Notes: generated from the sequence alone by a model not told the origin. 64,000 nt of DNA from Kluyvera sichuanensis (GCF_014218705.1 NZ_JABBJF010000009.1:62001-126000); one strand, 5' to 3'. Counted from the first letter of the stretch, positions 27,835-41,364 are shown. Program-made: numbers and translations.

Positions 27835-29061
27835 TCAGCGGTGGGTTTCAGTCATCCATAGCTGGCGGAAGCCAGCCACCTCTTCCATCCAGGCAATATG
27901 CTGACCATCAGGCGAGAAAACTACCGCATCCGCCGACGGTGGATTTGCGTGATCTGCCGTTAAAAAGGTCACCGCACCAGACGCGGCATCGCACATTGCA
28001 ATACGCCCCTCCAGCACAAACCCCAGCCCGTTTCCTGACGGATGCCAGTTGAACGCCGATTGGATATCCGACGTATTATGCGTCAACTGACGCGGTTCGC
28101 CGCCTTCTGGCGCAATAAGCCATAGCTGCACCACGCCGCTATCATCGCGCATCAGAAACGCAATCTGCGTCCCCTGCGGGTTACTCCGCACCCAGTGGCG
28201 CGGCGCGTTCACCAGCCCAGGAAAAGCGCGTTGATGGGTAAAGGTCAGCCGTTGCTGACGAACGCCTGCAGGCGGCGCAGGCAGCGTAGTTGCCGTTCCG
28301 GATAGCGGCGCACTCCCCGCCCGTTTCCAACCCGCCTCGTCGCGCGGCAGCGCGACCAGAAACAGCTCCGGCACTTTCTCACCGGTAAGTGAAACGGTAT
28401 CGCCGATAAAGGCCAGCGCGGAAGAGCCAACCCAGCCTTCTTCGTAGGCCCGGTTGATCTCATCGCTGCCGGGCTGCGGTTGCGCCGTCGTCTGGCTCAC
28501 CAGCACGCACCAGTGGCTGCCGGCATATTCACGCGGGTGCTGGCCGCTCGGCGTGACCGGGCCATAGGGTGCCGCCACGCCCACGTTGCGCTGATCCAGC
28601 GCCGGGTTGTATTCGTGCATCACGTGATCGTTGTAGGTAAAGCTGACGAACTGCCCGCATGGGCTGTAGACGTGAACGTGGCTGCCGCCGCGCAGCGCGC
28701 CGGGGGTATAGGGAGAGGTGATATCCATCGCATCCAGGTTTTGCGTTTTCCCCAGCGAGGTGACCACGCCGCGACGATGGTGAAAATCGTACTGCCACTG
28801 GGCGTCCGGGTTTTCCGGGCCGTGGATAAACACGTATCGTTCTTCAGACGGGTGCACCGTGACCACGCCGACGTGCGCGCCTTCACTCGCACGATAAACC
28901 ACCTCAACATCACCGCTATGTACGTTCACGCGTTCAATGGTTTCACCGGTAAACGAGGCGCCAGACGGCCGGACGTCGAAGACCAGCCACTGACTGTCCG
29001 GCGTCCAGGTTCGGGTATTAGTAAGCTGATGATGGCGCGGCGCAAAGGTGATTTGTTTCAT
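27835..29061 (-). CDS. yidR: YidR, DUF3748 TolB-like beta-propeller protein
   Basis: Protein of 408 residues (E. coli YidR about 415) with repeated WD/TolB-like blades (TPDSQWLVFDVRPSG, NPQGTQIAFLMRDDSGVVQLWL, SPDGQHIAWMEE). No signal peptide is apparent, so it is probably cytosolic. The function is unknown. It is convergent with yidQ and follows the outer-membrane triad on the same strand after a 64-base gap. Confidence 0.9.
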   Translation of the reverse strand: MKQITFAPRHHQLTNTRTWTPDSQWLVFDVRPSGASFTGETIERVNVHSGDVEVVYRASEGAHVGVVTVHPSEERYVFIHGPENPDAQWQYDFHHRRGVVTSLGKTQNLDAMDITSPYTPGALRGGSHVHVYSPCGQFVSFTYNDHVMHEYNPALDQRNVGVAAPYGPVTPSGQHPREYAGSHWCVLVSQTTAQPQPGSDEINRAYEEGWVGSSALAFIGDTVSLTGEKVPELFLVALPRDEAGWKRAGSAPLSGTATTLPAPPAGVRQQRLTFTHQRAFPGLVNAPRHWVRSNPQGTQIAFLMRDDSGVVQLWLIAPEGGEPRQLTHNTSDIQSAFNWHPSGNGLGFVLEGRIAMCDAASGAVTFLTADHANPPSADAVVFSPDGQHIAWMEEVAGFRQLWMTETHR

Positions 29062-29125
29062 GACGGAGTCCCGGTAGAAAGATACCGCCTCTTTTTACCA
29101 CGCGGGGGCGCGAACCCATAAGCCT

Positions 29126-30253
29126 TTAGCGGCGGGGTTGAGCATCCGCCTGCTGCGCGCTGGCCGCCAGAGCAGAAAAATCCTCCGCGGTGTAGTAACG
29201 CGCCGGCGGCCGCGGAAGCTGCTTCATAGACGCGCCCGGCCATAGCTGAAGTTGCCCAAGGTCGGCAAGGTTGATGCCCTGCCAGCGATGCGGCAGCGTC
29301 AGGCGCTGCGGCACGCTCTGCTCGCCCGGTATACGCGTTGGCAGGCGATTGTCGCCCATCTGGAAGTTACGATGCAGCACCAGATATTTCTCCGGGACAC
29401 GACGCTGGCTGTTCCACCAGCGGCCGTCAAGCATATCGAAATGGAAGCGAGTCATCGCTGGGGGCTGAGCGCCCAGATGCATGAGCGCCTGGCTGAGCGC
29501 CGTGCCCATCGCCGCATTGTAGACGCCCTGGGAAACGGTCTGTCCGTCGAGGATCAGCGAGACGGCTAAGCGCGCGCCTAGCAGGTTTGAGTAGAGATCT
29601 TCCGGCGAAAAAGCGGAAACCCCCTCCGAAAAGCCGGAAACGGACTCAAAACCGTACCATTGGGCAATTTCGTGCCACTCGGCGACCTGATACGCCAGAT
29701 GCGCCGCAAGCCAGGCGGCGAGCGTGTAACGTTCAGCGGGATCGGTGGGGGGAATAAAAGCCGTAAAGACCAGGCGACGCTGCGCCAGCTCGCTCTCCAG
29801 ATCGAGCGTAAACGCCTGCCCAAGCCGCGGCAGCAGCTGGCTAAAGATATAGACCGTCATATCCGCCGTATCGCGGACGTGGGCGGTATCAATGAAACCA
29901 CCGCGAGCGGTGTAGAGAATGCCATTATTCTCACCGCTTAAGCCGGTCAGATTCTCGAGCCCAGCCAGCATCTTATCGTTGTACTGATGCTGCCCCAGAT
30001 GGCTGACATAGGCCACGTTATCCAGTTGGTAGAACGGTACCGGCATGCCCAGCAACTCTGCGTGCAGGTTGTAGCCAAAGGCGCAGCACGGACGGAGCCC
30101 TTTTGGCAGCGGCTGCGGCGGCATGGCGGGCCAGGCGCTGCTGGCCTTTGAAGTGGCCTGAGTAGCTAAATCCAGCGCTACCGGCAGCGCGGCGTAGACC
30201 TGCGTCACGGCGCACAGCGCCAGCAGCGATATTGTTTTCACCCACGCCTTCAA
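29126..30253 (-). CDS. DUF4056-family exported protein
   Basis: Protein of 375 residues with a signal peptide (MKAWVKTISLLALCAVTQVYA). The mature part has the DUF4056-type segment CCAFGYNLHAELLGMPVPFYQLDNV and a later HxYNDK motif (HQYNDKMLAGLENLTG). It is acidic to neutral with no membrane segments after the signal, so periplasmic or surface-associated. Third gene of a three-gene operon: its ATG overlaps the stop of the Omp85-like gene by four bases. No function is known to me; it may act with the two barrel proteins. Confidence 0.65.
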   Translation of the reverse strand: MKAWVKTISLLALCAVTQVYAALPVALDLATQATSKASSAWPAMPPQPLPKGLRPCCAFGYNLHAELLGMPVPFYQLDNVAYVSHLGQHQYNDKMLAGLENLTGLSGENNGILYTARGGFIDTAHVRDTADMTVYIFSQLLPRLGQAFTLDLESELAQRRLVFTAFIPPTDPAERYTLAAWLAAHLAYQVAEWHEIAQWYGFESVSGFSEGVSAFSPEDLYSNLLGARLAVSLILDGQTVSQGVYNAAMGTALSQALMHLGAQPPAMTRFHFDMLDGRWWNSQRRVPEKYLVLHRNFQMGDNRLPTRIPGEQSVPQRLTLPHRWQGINLADLGQLQLWPGASMKQLPRPPARYYTAEDFSALAASAQQADAQPRR

Positions 30254-31380
30254 AATGCTTCTCCTACCTGAAAGTAAAAACCGCTGCTGCCTTTGCCAAT
30301 GCCGTAATCCAGCCGGACGTTCACGCGCGGCTTGAACTCAAAACGATAGCCAACGCCCGCCGAGGGCAGCCAGCGTCCATCGTCCAGCGCGTGGAACGAT
30401 GGCCCCATGGTGCCCGCCCCCAGCCAGCCAACGACGCCGTGCCGCCAGTCGAGCTTGCGGCGGTACTCCAGTTGACCGCTGACGACGTTTTTATCCCGGT
30501 AGCGGCCTTCGTAGTAGCCGCGCATCCGCTGATTGCTGCCGAGCAGCGGCATCATCGTCCAGGGAACATCGCCCTGGGTAAACGCGCCATCCATCTCCCA
30601 CGCCAGCACGTTGTTGTCGTCCAGCGAGTGATAGCGGCTGTAGTGAAGCTGGTATTCATCAAAGCGGGTATCGCTGCCGACATCTGGGGTAAAGCGGGTG
30701 TAGCGGAGATCGGCGTACTGCCCTTTGCGCGGATTAGGGACGAAATCGCGGTCGTCCCAGCTGAGATCAACGCTGCTACCGGAGCTCAACACCGACGCGC
30801 CCTGGGCAGTATCGTTGATTTTTGGCGGATCGTTATCGTCTATTTGCGTCGCATGCTGGGCATTCAGCGACCAGCCAATACCCAGATAAACGTTCGGTGC
30901 CAGCTGTCGGTACAGCGTCGGGCGCAGGTCGAGATCCTGGGCGGTATACTGCGCTTTCTTACTGTCTTTATCTCCCGCGCTGAAGCCCTGTCCCCAGTAG
31001 TAGGTCGGGGTGTCAGTCAGGGAGCCATCAAGGAAGAAACGCCAGCGATCGTCGGCGAAAAAAGCGTAATTCTGCATCGTAACGCCAAATGCACCGGTCG
31101 AACTGAAGTAGCCGCTTAGCGTCAGCGTTGAGTTCTGACTGACCGTATCATGAGGGTCGGGGCGGTACATACCCACCACCGCCGTGCCCACGCCGAGCCC
31201 TAGCTCCGGGGTGTAAAATGGCCCCGGCATCACGCCCCAATCAATGCCTTTGCTGGCATCAAAGTTATCGCTAGCCCCCAGCGTTTTCAGCCAGCCATCA
31301 ACCTGATCGCGAGTGGGCAGCGCCGACTGAACTTGACCGGCAAACAGACAAAAAGGCAGGAGCAGCGCGAGGCGTGTCAA
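30250..31380 (-). CDS. Omp85-type outer-membrane barrel without POTRA domains
   Basis: Protein of 376 residues with a signal peptide (MTRLALLLPFCLFAGQVQSA) followed by what looks like only the 16-stranded barrel of the Omp85/BamA superfamily. The SWDDRDFVPNPRKGQY segment (207-222) and the loop-6 motif MRGYYEGRYRDKN (RGY at 287-289) are both Omp85 hallmarks, and the chain ends in Phe. About 25 residues separate signal and barrel, too few for a POTRA domain. It overlaps its neighbours by four bases on each side. It could be an export pore or a phospholipase-like patatin partner barrel; the role is unknown. Confidence 0.75.
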   Translation of the reverse strand: MTRLALLLPFCLFAGQVQSALPTRDQVDGWLKTLGASDNFDASKGIDWGVMPGPFYTPELGLGVGTAVVGMYRPDPHDTVSQNSTLTLSGYFSSTGAFGVTMQNYAFFADDRWRFFLDGSLTDTPTYYWGQGFSAGDKDSKKAQYTAQDLDLRPTLYRQLAPNVYLGIGWSLNAQHATQIDDNDPPKINDTAQGASVLSSGSSVDLSWDDRDFVPNPRKGQYADLRYTRFTPDVGSDTRFDEYQLHYSRYHSLDDNNVLAWEMDGAFTQGDVPWTMMPLLGSNQRMRGYYEGRYRDKNVVSGQLEYRRKLDWRHGVVGWLGAGTMGPSFHALDDGRWLPSAGVGYRFEFKPRVNVRLDYGIGKGSSGFYFQVGEAF

Positions 31381-32408
31381 AAGCGATACTCTCCCGCCAC
31401 AAAGAAGCTGTTGCGGTCGGCAAAACCAATCTCAGTGGTGACGTTGAAGTTGCGGGTAAGCTCATATTGCGCCCCGACCAGCACGTTCCACGGTGACGAC
31501 AGATGCTGTTTTACGTCGAAGCGGCCTTTGCCATCACGGTTCGCCGCATTCACCATTTCCTGAAGCGTCGCAGACGGCATAGTGAGATCGCTCAGGCTGC
31601 CTTTAAATTCCTGCTGCACGTCCTGATACATAGTGCCCACCCACAGGTTTAACTTACCGGAAGGCAGATGCAGGGTATCGATGCCCGGCGTGTTAAAACG
31701 GTAGCCAATGCGCGGAGAAATAGTGAACGCGTCGATGCTGCCATCCAGAATATCGAACTGCGTCTGGGTGTAGTTGGCGTCGAAGGCGGTAAACCAGTTG
31801 CCGACGCCGCCGACCAGCGTGGTGCCGATGCCGTAGGTGGTGCCTTTAAAGTCGAGCTGGAAGGCCAGGTTTTGCAGCTGGTTTTTATACTTTGGCAGCA
31901 GTGGAATGGAGTGCCCATTTGGCCCAAGCACATCAACACCAATCTGCGAAACGGAATGCCCATCGGTATACCCCACCAGGCCATATACGTTCATAAACGG
32001 CAGCAGCCAGGCATCCAGCTTTACCGTTTCGGTTTTGCTTCTTTCGCGGGTATTGCCCACGTTGATTTTAAAGGCGTTATCCAGCGACTTCGTGCCCAAA
32101 TAGAGGCCGTTAAAATTGATACTATCTACATCAATATTCTGCCGGATATTCATGTAGTTAATATTCACGCCAAACGGTAATGGCAGTTGATAGCCGCGCT
32201 TACGCGCTTCGTCGCCTAAGAAGGGTAAAACGGAGTGGCTTTCTTCTGGCGCAGCGGCCACAGGTTTCGCAGGCAAAGGGGTGACCTGACTATCATCCTG
32301 ATAGCCATAAAGCGGTGTCAGCGTCGAGTCAGAATCCGTCGCAGCCCAGGTCTGAAAAACCGTACAGGATGACATCATCAGCACCAGACGGATGCGTTTG
32401 TTGATCAT
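31377..32408 (-). CDS. predicted outer-membrane beta-barrel protein
   Basis: Protein of about 343 residues with a signal-like start (MINKRIRLVLMMSSCTVFQTWAA), a short Pro/Ala-rich linker, and alternating amphipathic strands (INYMNIRQNIDVDSINFNGLYLG, FNVTTEIGFADRNSFFVAGEYRF) ending in Phe, the usual outer-membrane signature. The start is uncertain: 32408 gives the best signal peptide but has no clear ribosome site, and an in-frame codon at 32534 lies upstream. First gene of a coupled trio (ATGA overlap with the Omp85-like gene). The exact family is not recognised. Confidence 0.6.
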   Translation of the reverse strand: MINKRIRLVLMMSSCTVFQTWAATDSDSTLTPLYGYQDDSQVTPLPAKPVAAAPEESHSVLPFLGDEARKRGYQLPLPFGVNINYMNIRQNIDVDSINFNGLYLGTKSLDNAFKINVGNTRERSKTETVKLDAWLLPFMNVYGLVGYTDGHSVSQIGVDVLGPNGHSIPLLPKYKNQLQNLAFQLDFKGTTYGIGTTLVGGVGNWFTAFDANYTQTQFDILDGSIDAFTISPRIGYRFNTPGIDTLHLPSGKLNLWVGTMYQDVQQEFKGSLSDLTMPSATLQEMVNAANRDGKGRFDVKQHLSSPWNVLVGAQYELTRNFNVTTEIGFADRNSFFVAGEYRF

Positions 32409-32550
32409 AAAAGAAACGTATTTACAGGCAGATCTGCCCGGAGATAAAAGAGGGGGGAGAGTAAAGAAATTACGGACTAATTTGGGGGACTTCCGTGCGG
32501 TTTCACACCTGATAATACAATAACAAGTTTGCAAACAATCTTAAGGTTAG

Positions 32551-32570
32551 TGCCCGGACGATGCCGGGCA
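32551..32570 (-). terminator. stem-loop after yidA
   Basis: TGCCCGG (32551-32557) pairs with CCGGGCA (32564-32570), ten bases after the yidA stop. There is no T run, so it is a possible transcript 3' end or REP-like stem. Confidence 0.4.
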
Positions 32571-32579
32571 ACGGGAAAA

Positions 32580-33392
32580 TCAGGACAGGACGTATTTTTC
32601 AATCGCCCAGGCAACGCCGTCTTCCAGGTTTGATTTAGTGACGAAGTTCGCCGCCTCTTTCACCGCCGGAATCGCGTTATCCATCGCCACGCCAACGCCC
32701 GCGTATTCAATCATCGCGATGTCGTTTTCCTGGTCACCGATCGCCATCACCTCTTCCGCCTTGATGCCCAGCACATCGGCCAGCGACTTCACGCCGGTAC
32801 CTTTGTTCACGCGCTTATCGAGGATCTCGAGGAAGTACGGCGAGCTTTTCAGCACGGTGTATTTCTCTTTGACTTCTGGCGGGATACGGGCAATCGCTTT
32901 ATCCAGAATGGCCGGTTCATCAATCATCATCACCTTGAGGAATTCGGTTGCCGGGTCCATTTTTTCGGCTTCGCAGAAGACCAGCGGGATGGTGGCGATA
33001 AAGGATTCGTGCACGGTGTAGTAGCTGATATCACGGTTCGCGGTGTACAGCGTATTGCGGTCCAGCGCGTGGAAGTGAGAGCCGACTTTGCGCGACAGTT
33101 CTTCCAGGAAGCGGTAGTCATCGTAGTTCAGCGCGGTCTGTGCCACGGTGCTGCCGTCGCCGGCTTTCTGCACCAGCGCGCCGTTATAGGTAATGCAGTA
33201 ATCTCCCGGCTCGTTCATCCCCAGTTCTTTCAGGTAGCTGTGCACACCGGCGTACGGACGCCCGGTGGTCAGGACCACGTTAACCCCTTTTGCACGTGCT
33301 GCAGCCAGCGCGTTTTTTACCGCAGGAGAAATAGTGTGGTCCGGTAACAGCAATGTTCCGTCCATGTCGATTGCAATAAGTTTAATAGCCAT
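32580..33392 (-). CDS. yidA: YidA sugar phosphatase, HAD family (Cof type)
   Basis: Cytosolic HAD-IIB phosphatase of 270 residues acting on sugar phosphates such as alpha-glucose 1-phosphate and erythrose 4-phosphate in E. coli. Motif I is IDMDGTLL (Asp9, Asp11) and motif II is the Thr in LTTGRP. The Cof cap follows, and motifs III/IV lie in GVKSLADVLG...MAIGDQENDIAMI. The length equals that of E. coli YidA. It is followed on the same strand by the outer-membrane trio after 171 bases, with a possible promoter in between. Confidence 0.96.
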   Translation of the reverse strand: MAIKLIAIDMDGTLLLPDHTISPAVKNALAAARAKGVNVVLTTGRPYAGVHSYLKELGMNEPGDYCITYNGALVQKAGDGSTVAQTALNYDDYRFLEELSRKVGSHFHALDRNTLYTANRDISYYTVHESFIATIPLVFCEAEKMDPATEFLKVMMIDEPAILDKAIARIPPEVKEKYTVLKSSPYFLEILDKRVNKGTGVKSLADVLGIKAEEVMAIGDQENDIAMIEYAGVGVAMDNAIPAVKEAANFVTKSNLEDGVAWAIEKYVLS

Positions 33393-33513
33393 GAGATCCC
33401 CAGGTTAGATGAGTCTGTTGTCATGCTAACTCGGTTTAGCTCAAAAAACAGTAGCCAACCGCGCTTAAAACGGGGATACAACGCAAGAAGCGTGCTCCTC
33501 TTTTGCCGCATCG

Positions 33514-33915
33514 TTAACCGAAGAGTTTGCCGCCTTTCAGCAGATCCATGCCCGCTGACAGCAAATCGTTATGCGCCTGCGGGTCCACTTCGCCTTTTGG
33601 CGACAGCGCATCGACGATTTTCGGCAGATATTCCGCCAGCATCGTTGAGGCAGAACTGGCATCGGTGCCCAGCTTTTCCCCCAGATCCGACACGGCGGGC
33701 GCGCCAAGCGCCGAGACGACCTGGTCACTGCTAATCGATTGATTACTTTGCTGATTGCTTATCCAGGATGAAACAATGTCACCAAGCCCGCCGCTTTGCA
33801 GCTTCTCCAGCAGCGCCTGAATACCGCCCTGCTCGTTTACCCAGCTCAGGATAGCCTGATATTTACCCGCATCGCCGCTGAGCAGCGAACCTACGACATC
33901 ATCAAAAAGCCCCAT
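33514..33915 (-). CDS. yidB: YidB, DUF937 protein
   Basis: Small protein of 133 residues matching E. coli YidB (DUF937). It contains repeated Gly-rich helical segments (LEKLQSGGLGDIVSSWIS, VVSALGAPAVSDLGEKLG) and ends DLLKGGKLFG. The function is unknown. It lies between yidA and gyrB on the same strand, separated from gyrB by a strong stem-loop. Confidence 0.93.
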   Translation of the reverse strand: MGLFDDVVGSLLSGDAGKYQAILSWVNEQGGIQALLEKLQSGGLGDIVSSWISNQQSNQSISSDQVVSALGAPAVSDLGEKLGTDASSASTMLAEYLPKIVDALSPKGEVDPQAHNDLLSAGMDLLKGGKLFG

Positions 33916-33982
33916 TTTTCCACCTCAGAATGACGGTTAAGAGAAGACGTAGAGAAGTATAGTTCGTGGGGGACAGGCATAA

Positions 33983-34012
33983 AAAAACGCCTGAAAAAAT
34001 TCAGGCGTTTTT
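33983..34012 (-). terminator. terminator of gyrB
   Basis: AAAAACGCCTGAA (33983-33995) and TTCAGGCGTTTTT (34000-34012) form a 13-bp perfect stem with a four-A loop. Flanking A and T runs make it functional for the leftward gyrB transcript. Confidence 0.88.
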
Positions 34013-34051
34013 GGCGTTGGTTTTCCGGCGTTGGCCGGGCGACCACACGGA

Positions 34052-37567
<3,516 letters not shown>

Positions 37568-37568
<1 letters not shown>

Positions 37569-38668
37569 TACAGTCTCATTGGCATAACAACATAGGCAGC
37601 CGACTGTGATGCGGCATCTTCAATCTGTACGCTCGATACGGAATCGGTCAGCAGAATGCGCACGTTCTCGCACTTCAGCGCGTTCAGAACGTCCAGCACG
37701 TAGCTGACGTTAAAGCCGATTTCCAGCTCGGTGCCCGGGTAGGAAACATCCAGAATTTCTTCTGCTTCTTCCTGCTCTGGGTTGTTAGCGGTAATTTTCA
37801 GCTGGTTTTCGCTGACAAACAGGCGCACGCCGCGGAATTTCTCGTTAGAGAGAATCGCCGCGCGGGCAAAGGCCTGCTTGAGAATATCGCAGCCGGCTTC
37901 CAGATGTTTGTCCGGATTCTTCGGCAATACGCGGCGATAATCCGGGAAACGGCCATCAACCAGCTTGGAAGTGAAGATAAAGTCACCGACGTGCGCGCGG
38001 ATGTTGTTGCTGCCGATCTGCACGCGCAGCGGCGTATCGCCACCATCGAGCATACGCATCAGCTCAATCACCCCTTTACGCGGCACGATCACCGAATGGC
38101 TCGGCAGCGATTGCCCGATAGGCATGGAGCAGACTGCCAGACGGTGGCCGTCGGTGGCTACGGTACGCAGTTCTTCACCTTCGGTTTCGAACAACATGCC
38201 GTTTAAGTAATAACGAACGTCCTGATGCGCCATCGAGAACTGCGTGGCTTCAATCAGGCGCTTCATGGTCGCCTGCGGCAAGGTGAACTCAACCTCGCTC
38301 TGCCAGTCGTCCAGGTTCGGGAAGTCGGCAGCAGGCAGCGTAGAGAGCGAGAAGCGGCTACGGCCAGAACGCACCAGCATACGGTCGCCTTCCAGCTGTA
38401 CAGCAATCTCAGCACCTTCCGGCAGGCCACGGCAAATATCAAAGAATTTACGTGCCGGAACGGTAGTCGCGCCCGGTTCATGTGCCTGCAGCAGCGCCAC
38501 GCGCGCTACCATTTCCATTTCCAAATCGGTACCGGTCAGCGACAGCGTGCCGTCCGCGACCTGCAGCAACAGGTTACCCAGAATCGGCAATGTCGGACGC
38601 CCGCCTAACGGGCCACTCACCTGTTGTAACGGTTTTAATAAATGTTCACGTTCTACGGTAAATTTCAT
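37568..38668 (-). CDS. dnaN: DNA polymerase III beta sliding clamp
   Basis: Processivity clamp of 366 residues, made of three similar clamp domains (starting [25 protein letters not shown] and ending in the conserved YVVMPMRL that forms the partner-binding pocket). It lies four bases after dnaA and overlaps recF by one base in the standard dnaA-dnaN-recF operon. Confidence 0.98.
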
Positions 38669-38672
38669 AGGA

Positions 38673-40070
38673 TCACGACGACAATGTTCTGATTAAATTG
38701 GAAAAGTCTTCTTTGATATCGTGGCTTTCTTCACGCAGCTGCTCAATCTTACGGCAGGCGTGCAGCACGGTGGTATGGTCACGGCCACCAAACGCATCGC
38801 CAATCTCCGGCAGACTGTGGTTGGTGAGTTCTTTCGCCAACGCCATCGCCATCTGGCGCGGACGCGCTACCGAACGAGAACGTCGTTTGGAGAGCAGATC
38901 CGCGACTTTAATTTTGTAGTACTCCGCCACCGTCTTCTGAATGTTGTCGATGGTGACCAGCTTTTCCTGCAGCGCTAACAGGTCGCGCAGCGCTTCGCGC
39001 ACGAAATCGATGGTGATCGCCCGGCCGGTAAAATTGGCGTTGGCGATAACGCGGTTCAGTGCCCCTTCAAGCTCACGCACGTTAGAGCGTAGACGCTTGG
39101 CAATGAAGAACGCCACCTCGCCAGGCAGACGAATATCGTTTTCGTCGGCTTTTTTCATCAGGATAGCGACGCGGGTCTCAAGCTCAGGTGGCTCAATGGC
39201 CACCGTCAGGCCCCAGCCAAAGCGGGACTTCAGACGATCTTCTACACCGTTGATCTCTTTCGGATAGCGATCCGACGTGAGGATGATCTGCTGATTACCT
39301 TCCAGCAGGGCGTTAAAGGTGTGGAAGAACTCTTCCTGAGAGCGCTCTTTGTTGGCGAAGAATTGAATATCATCGATCAGCAGGGCATCCACTGAACGAT
39401 AGTAGCGTTTAAACTCTTCGATCGCGTTGTTTTGCAGGGCTTTTACCATGTCCTGGACAAAGCGCTCGGAGTGCATATACACCACTTTCGCGTTTGGTTT
39501 GCGGGCGATAATGCCGTTACCCACCGCGTGCAGCAGGTGCGTTTTACCGAGACCGGTGCCGCCGTAGAGGAACAAAGGGTTATAGGCGCCGCCAGGGTTG
39601 TCTGCCACCTGACGCGCCGCCGCGCGGGCCAGCTGGTTCGACTTACCTTCAACGAAGTTATCAAAGGTGTGCTTAACGTTGACGTTAGAGCGATAGGAAG
39701 GCTCGGCAGGCGCCGGGACGTTATCCCATCCTGCACGCGGTGCCGGGGCAACGCGCGGGGTATGAACCTGGGCCATCTGGGCCGGGGCGCTGACGTTCGC
39801 CGTCTCTCTTAAGGTCTGGGTGACGGGCTTAGTGCCAACCTCAAAGCGCAGCTGCGGGGCATCAGAGCCGCAGAAATCATTCAGCAGGCCGTTGATGTTA
39901 TTGAGGTATTTATCTCTTACCCAATCAAGTACGAAACGATTTGGCGCATACAGTGCCAGCGTGTTATCGCTTAGTTCCGCCTGCAATGGGCGGATCCACA
40001 TGCTGAATTCTGTGGCTGGTAACTCATCCTGCAATCGGGCAAGACATTGCTGCCAAAGCGAAAGTGACAC
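38673..40070 (-). CDS. dnaA: Chromosomal replication initiator DnaA
   Basis: AAA+ initiator of 465 residues that melts oriC and represses its own gene. Domain I is [28 protein letters not shown]; domain II is a variable Pro/Ala-rich linker (about residues 90-130), the part most unlike E. coli. Domain III carries Walker [10 protein letters not shown] and Walker B LLIDDIQF; domain IV has the DNA-binding [15 protein letters not shown]. It starts with GTG at 40070 as in E. coli (MSLSLWQQ); earlier in-frame codons lie in the promoter leader. Confidence 0.98.
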   Translation of the reverse strand: MSLSLWQQCLARLQDELPATEFSMWIRPLQAELSDNTLALYAPNRFVLDWVRDKYLNNINGLLNDFCGSDAPQLRFEVGTKPVTQTLRETANVSAPAQMAQVHTPRVAPAPRAGWDNVPAPAEPSYRSNVNVKHTFDNFVEGKSNQLARAAARQVADNPGGAYNPLFLYGGTGLGKTHLLHAVGNGIIARKPNAKVVYMHSERFVQDMVKALQNNAIEEFKRYYRSVDALLIDDIQFFANKERSQEEFFHTFNALLEGNQQIILTSDRYPKEINGVEDRLKSRFGWGLTVAIEPPELETRVAILMKKADENDIRLPGEVAFFIAKRLRSNVRELEGALNRVIANANFTGRAITIDFVREALRDLLALQEKLVTIDNIQKTVAEYYKIKVADLLSKRRSRSVARPRQMAMALAKELTNHSLPEIGDAFGGRDHTTVLHACRKIEQLREESHDIKEDFSNLIRTLSS

Positions 40071-40211
40071 GGCGGACTCCACTCGAAAAAAGTCGATACA
40101 CATCATCCTCCAGGCAAACCTGCAGGCTACCTCTGACGATCCTGCCGCCAGTGAAACTGAATACTGTCGGGGACTCATTCAGTTGCTGCAAAGATGCAGC
40201 CCGAACAATGC

Positions 40212-40220
40212 TGTGTATAA
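40212..40220 (-). promoter_or_regulatory. DnaA box TTATACACA
   Basis: Exact match to the DnaA-box consensus TTATNCACA on the minus strand, in the dnaA leader region. Confidence 0.6.
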
Positions 40221-40356
40221 GATTAAAAATTCGTGATTTTTGGCACACGTCGAAAAGACCCGATGCAAGCGGGTGACGTGCGAACCGCTATCTGCGGTTT
40301 TCAACGGCGCCCTTCAGACGCGGTGCTGAAATGACGCGGTTACTTTCCCCTTTTAC

Positions 40357-40576
40357 GATCCACCGATCGCGATCGGGCCGAGGATCATAGCGTAAACTGC
40401 GCCAGAGATCTTCTGTTTCTCACAGATTCTTCCCGATTTATCCACAGGGTGGATCCAGAAGCGCTAAGTGTAAACGATCCCGATAAAGAGAAGGCACGAT
40501 TTCCTTCGCATATTGGAAAAATTAATGACTAGCGACAAATTTCTGCTTAAATGATCTAACAAAGATCCAGGATGAT
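40357..40576. promoter_or_regulatory. Dam (GATC) site cluster of the dnaA promoter
   Basis: GATC occurs at 40357, 40365, 40371, 40383, 40407, 40452, about 40476, 40553, 40564 and 40573, roughly ten sites in 220 bases where about one is expected by chance. Hemimethylated clusters bind SeqA and delay dnaA transcription after replication. Confidence 0.75.
40438..40446 (+). promoter_or_regulatory. DnaA box TTATCCACA
   Basis: Perfect high-affinity DnaA box (TTATCCACA) upstream of dnaA, within the GATC cluster. This matches the autorepression box between the dnaA promoters of E. coli. Confidence 0.8.
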
Positions 40577-40578
40577 CC

Positions 40579-40606
40579 TTGCGCTTTAATGGGCAGGCCG
40601 TATAAT
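40579..40606 (+). promoter_or_regulatory. rpmH promoter
   Basis: TTGCGC (40579-40584) and TATAAT (40601-40606) with a 16-base spacer, about 240 bp upstream of rpmH. The -10 is a perfect consensus. Confidence 0.65.
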
Positions 40607-40834
40607 CCCCCACCCGGCATGTTCTGCGCGAATTTTGGTGAAGGACGCTGCTCATTTACCGGGCGAAAAACTGCGGTGATACGTGGTTTTTTACGCGGTA
40701 AATAAGGAAAGAGAATTGACTCCGGAGTGTACAATTATTACAATCCGGCCTCTTTAATCACCCATGGCTTCGGTGTCCTTCGTTCGATTTTCGTTCGGAT
40801 ATCCAATAAAGCCATTGAATTTATTCAAGTTTAG

Positions 40835-40987
<153 letters not shown>

Positions 40988-41004
40988 TAAAGCTAACCCC
41001 TCGA

Positions 41005-41364
41005 GTGGTTAAGCTAGCATTTCCCAGGGAGTTACGTTTGTTAACTCCCACTCATTTCACATTCGTCTTCCAGCAGCCACAACGGGCTGGCACGCCGCAA
41101 ATCACCATTCTCGGCCGCCTGAATTCGCTGGGGCATCCCCGTATCGGTCTCACCGTCGCCAAGAAAAACGTCAAACGCGCACATGAACGCAATCGGATTA
41201 AACGTCTGACGCGTGAAAGTTTCCGTTTACGTCAACATGAACTCCCGCCTATGGATTTCGTGGTGGTGGCAAAGAGAGGGGTTGCCGACCTCGATAACCG
41301 TGCTCTCTCGGAAGCGTTGGAAAAATTATGGCGCCGCCATTGTCGCCTGGCTCGCGGGTCCTGA
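41005..41364 (+). CDS. rnpA: Ribonuclease P protein component
   Basis: Protein cofactor of RNase P, which matures tRNA 5' ends with the M1 RNA. The product has 119 residues as in E. coli and carries the RNR signature [19 protein letters not shown]. It starts with GTG at 41005, 17 bases after rpmH. The 3' end overlaps yidD by 37 bases. Confidence 0.97.
   Translation: MVKLAFPRELRLLTPTHFTFVFQQPQRAGTPQITILGRLNSLGHPRIGLTVAKKNVKRAHERNRIKRLTRESFRLRQHELPPMDFVVVAKRGVADLDNRALSEALEKLWRRHCRLARGS

Noticed and set aside
30232-31119. 295-codon plus-strand open frame opposite the Omp85-like gene
   Set aside because: It has no start context, signal or family pattern and mirrors the barrel gene's codons.
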